From the NCBI GenBank assembly GCA_000432515.1, contig HF995988.1, positions 1 to 40,393 of the forward strand: a stretch of DNA of 40,393 bases. The letters are read 5' to 3'. The stretch's first letter is position 1. Each line of letters opens with the position of its first letter. This DNA is from Bacteroides sp. CAG:545 (GTDB lineage: Bacteria > Bacteroidota > Bacteroidia > Bacteroidales > UBA932). Shown here in pieces: positions 40,226 to 40,393 of the stretch. A model generated the notes under the pieces. That model saw only the letters and a list, made by a program, of their open reading frames with translations, was not told where the DNA came from and searched no databases. The position numbers were made by a program, and so were the translations under genes.

Positions 40226-40393
40226 CTAGGCTATCCGGAGGCGAGGAAGGACGCGGTAAGCTGCGAAAATTCACGGGGATTCGCAAACAGGAAGTGATCC
40301 GTGAGTGTCCGAATGGGGCAACCCGGCAGGCTGAAGGCCTGTCACCATCATATGATGGGGCGAACGGGGGGAACTGAAACATCTCAGTACCCC
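40196..40393 (+). rRNA. 23S ribosomal RNA, 5' part
   Basis: The first ~200 nt of large-subunit rRNA, recognisable from GGATGCCTAGGC, GCGAGGAAGGACG, CCGAATGGGGCAACCC and GGGGGAACTGAAACATC. The 5' end is set by counting back from GGATGCC. The window ends here, so the rest is missing. No 16S rRNA or spacer tRNA precedes it. Confidence 0.95.

Overview
This window comes from a member of the Bacteroidetes, most likely Bacteroidales. Four signs agree. Promoters fit the TTTG-N19-TAnnTTTG pattern of that phylum. Lipoproteins have the phylum's modular OB-fold/jelly-roll make-up. The arginine operon uses an ArgF' of the N-succinylornithine carbamoyltransferase type, and there is a guaB-PpiC-SurA-OstA operon. 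I cannot name the genus. The right end breaks inside a 23S rRNA gene, so it is probably a contig edge.

Layout. 1-400: a dispersed structured repeat and tRNA-Ser(CGA). 394-5342 (+): an OB-fold lipoprotein and a family GH3 beta-glucosidase. 5326-14557 (-): an almost complete arginine operon read argR, then a long repeat array, then GNAT acyltransferase-argG-argC-argD-argF'-argB-argE-argH. argR has a textbook Bacteroidetes promoter overlapping palindromes that look like ARG boxes, and imperfect tandem repeats lie on both sides of it. 14960-15480: a 166-bp inverted-repeat element, a second copy of the structured repeat and a long perfect hairpin, with no gene. 15577-20914 (-): surface lipoproteins and a NUC1-type nuclease; two reading frames here are each cut by one in-frame stop, and the nuclease also has a frameshift. 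21148-27905 (+): guaB, a PpiC-like lipoprotein, surA and an OstA/LptA-like protein, all intact. 27922-36514: an accessory island bounded by about 360-bp direct repeats that carry the 3' end of pepT. 36444-39656 (-): an operon of an OPT oligopeptide transporter and peptidase T. 39848-40393: an rRNA-type promoter and leader, three degenerate tandem copies of a ~70-bp unit, and the start of 23S rRNA with no 16S between.

The island (28.3-36.2 kb) is the most unusual part. It holds a Bacteroidetes-specific regulator-like gene altered at the repeat junction, a promoter-rod-terminator unit that looks like a 6S-type RNA, and a run of plus-strand genes of unknown function. It also has a 12-bp minisatellite of 37 perfect copies translated as QIQT repeats, and a toxin-antitoxin-like pair. 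At least four of the plus-strand reading frames are broken by single in-frame stops or one-base shifts. The long core genes in the same window show no such damage, so I read the breaks as real gene decay rather than poor sequence. Two 166-bp elements, at 14962 and 34843, link the arg region with the island; the second supplies the last codons of the antitoxin-like gene.

How the genes work together: the arg operon gives arginine synthesis through N-succinylated (or N-acetylated) intermediates. OPT plus PepT takes up and finishes digestion of small peptides. SurA, the PpiC-like lipoprotein and the OstA-like protein belong to outer-membrane biogenesis. The GH3 enzyme and the lipoproteins act at the cell surface or in the periplasm. 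The island genes cannot be given a function from sequence alone.
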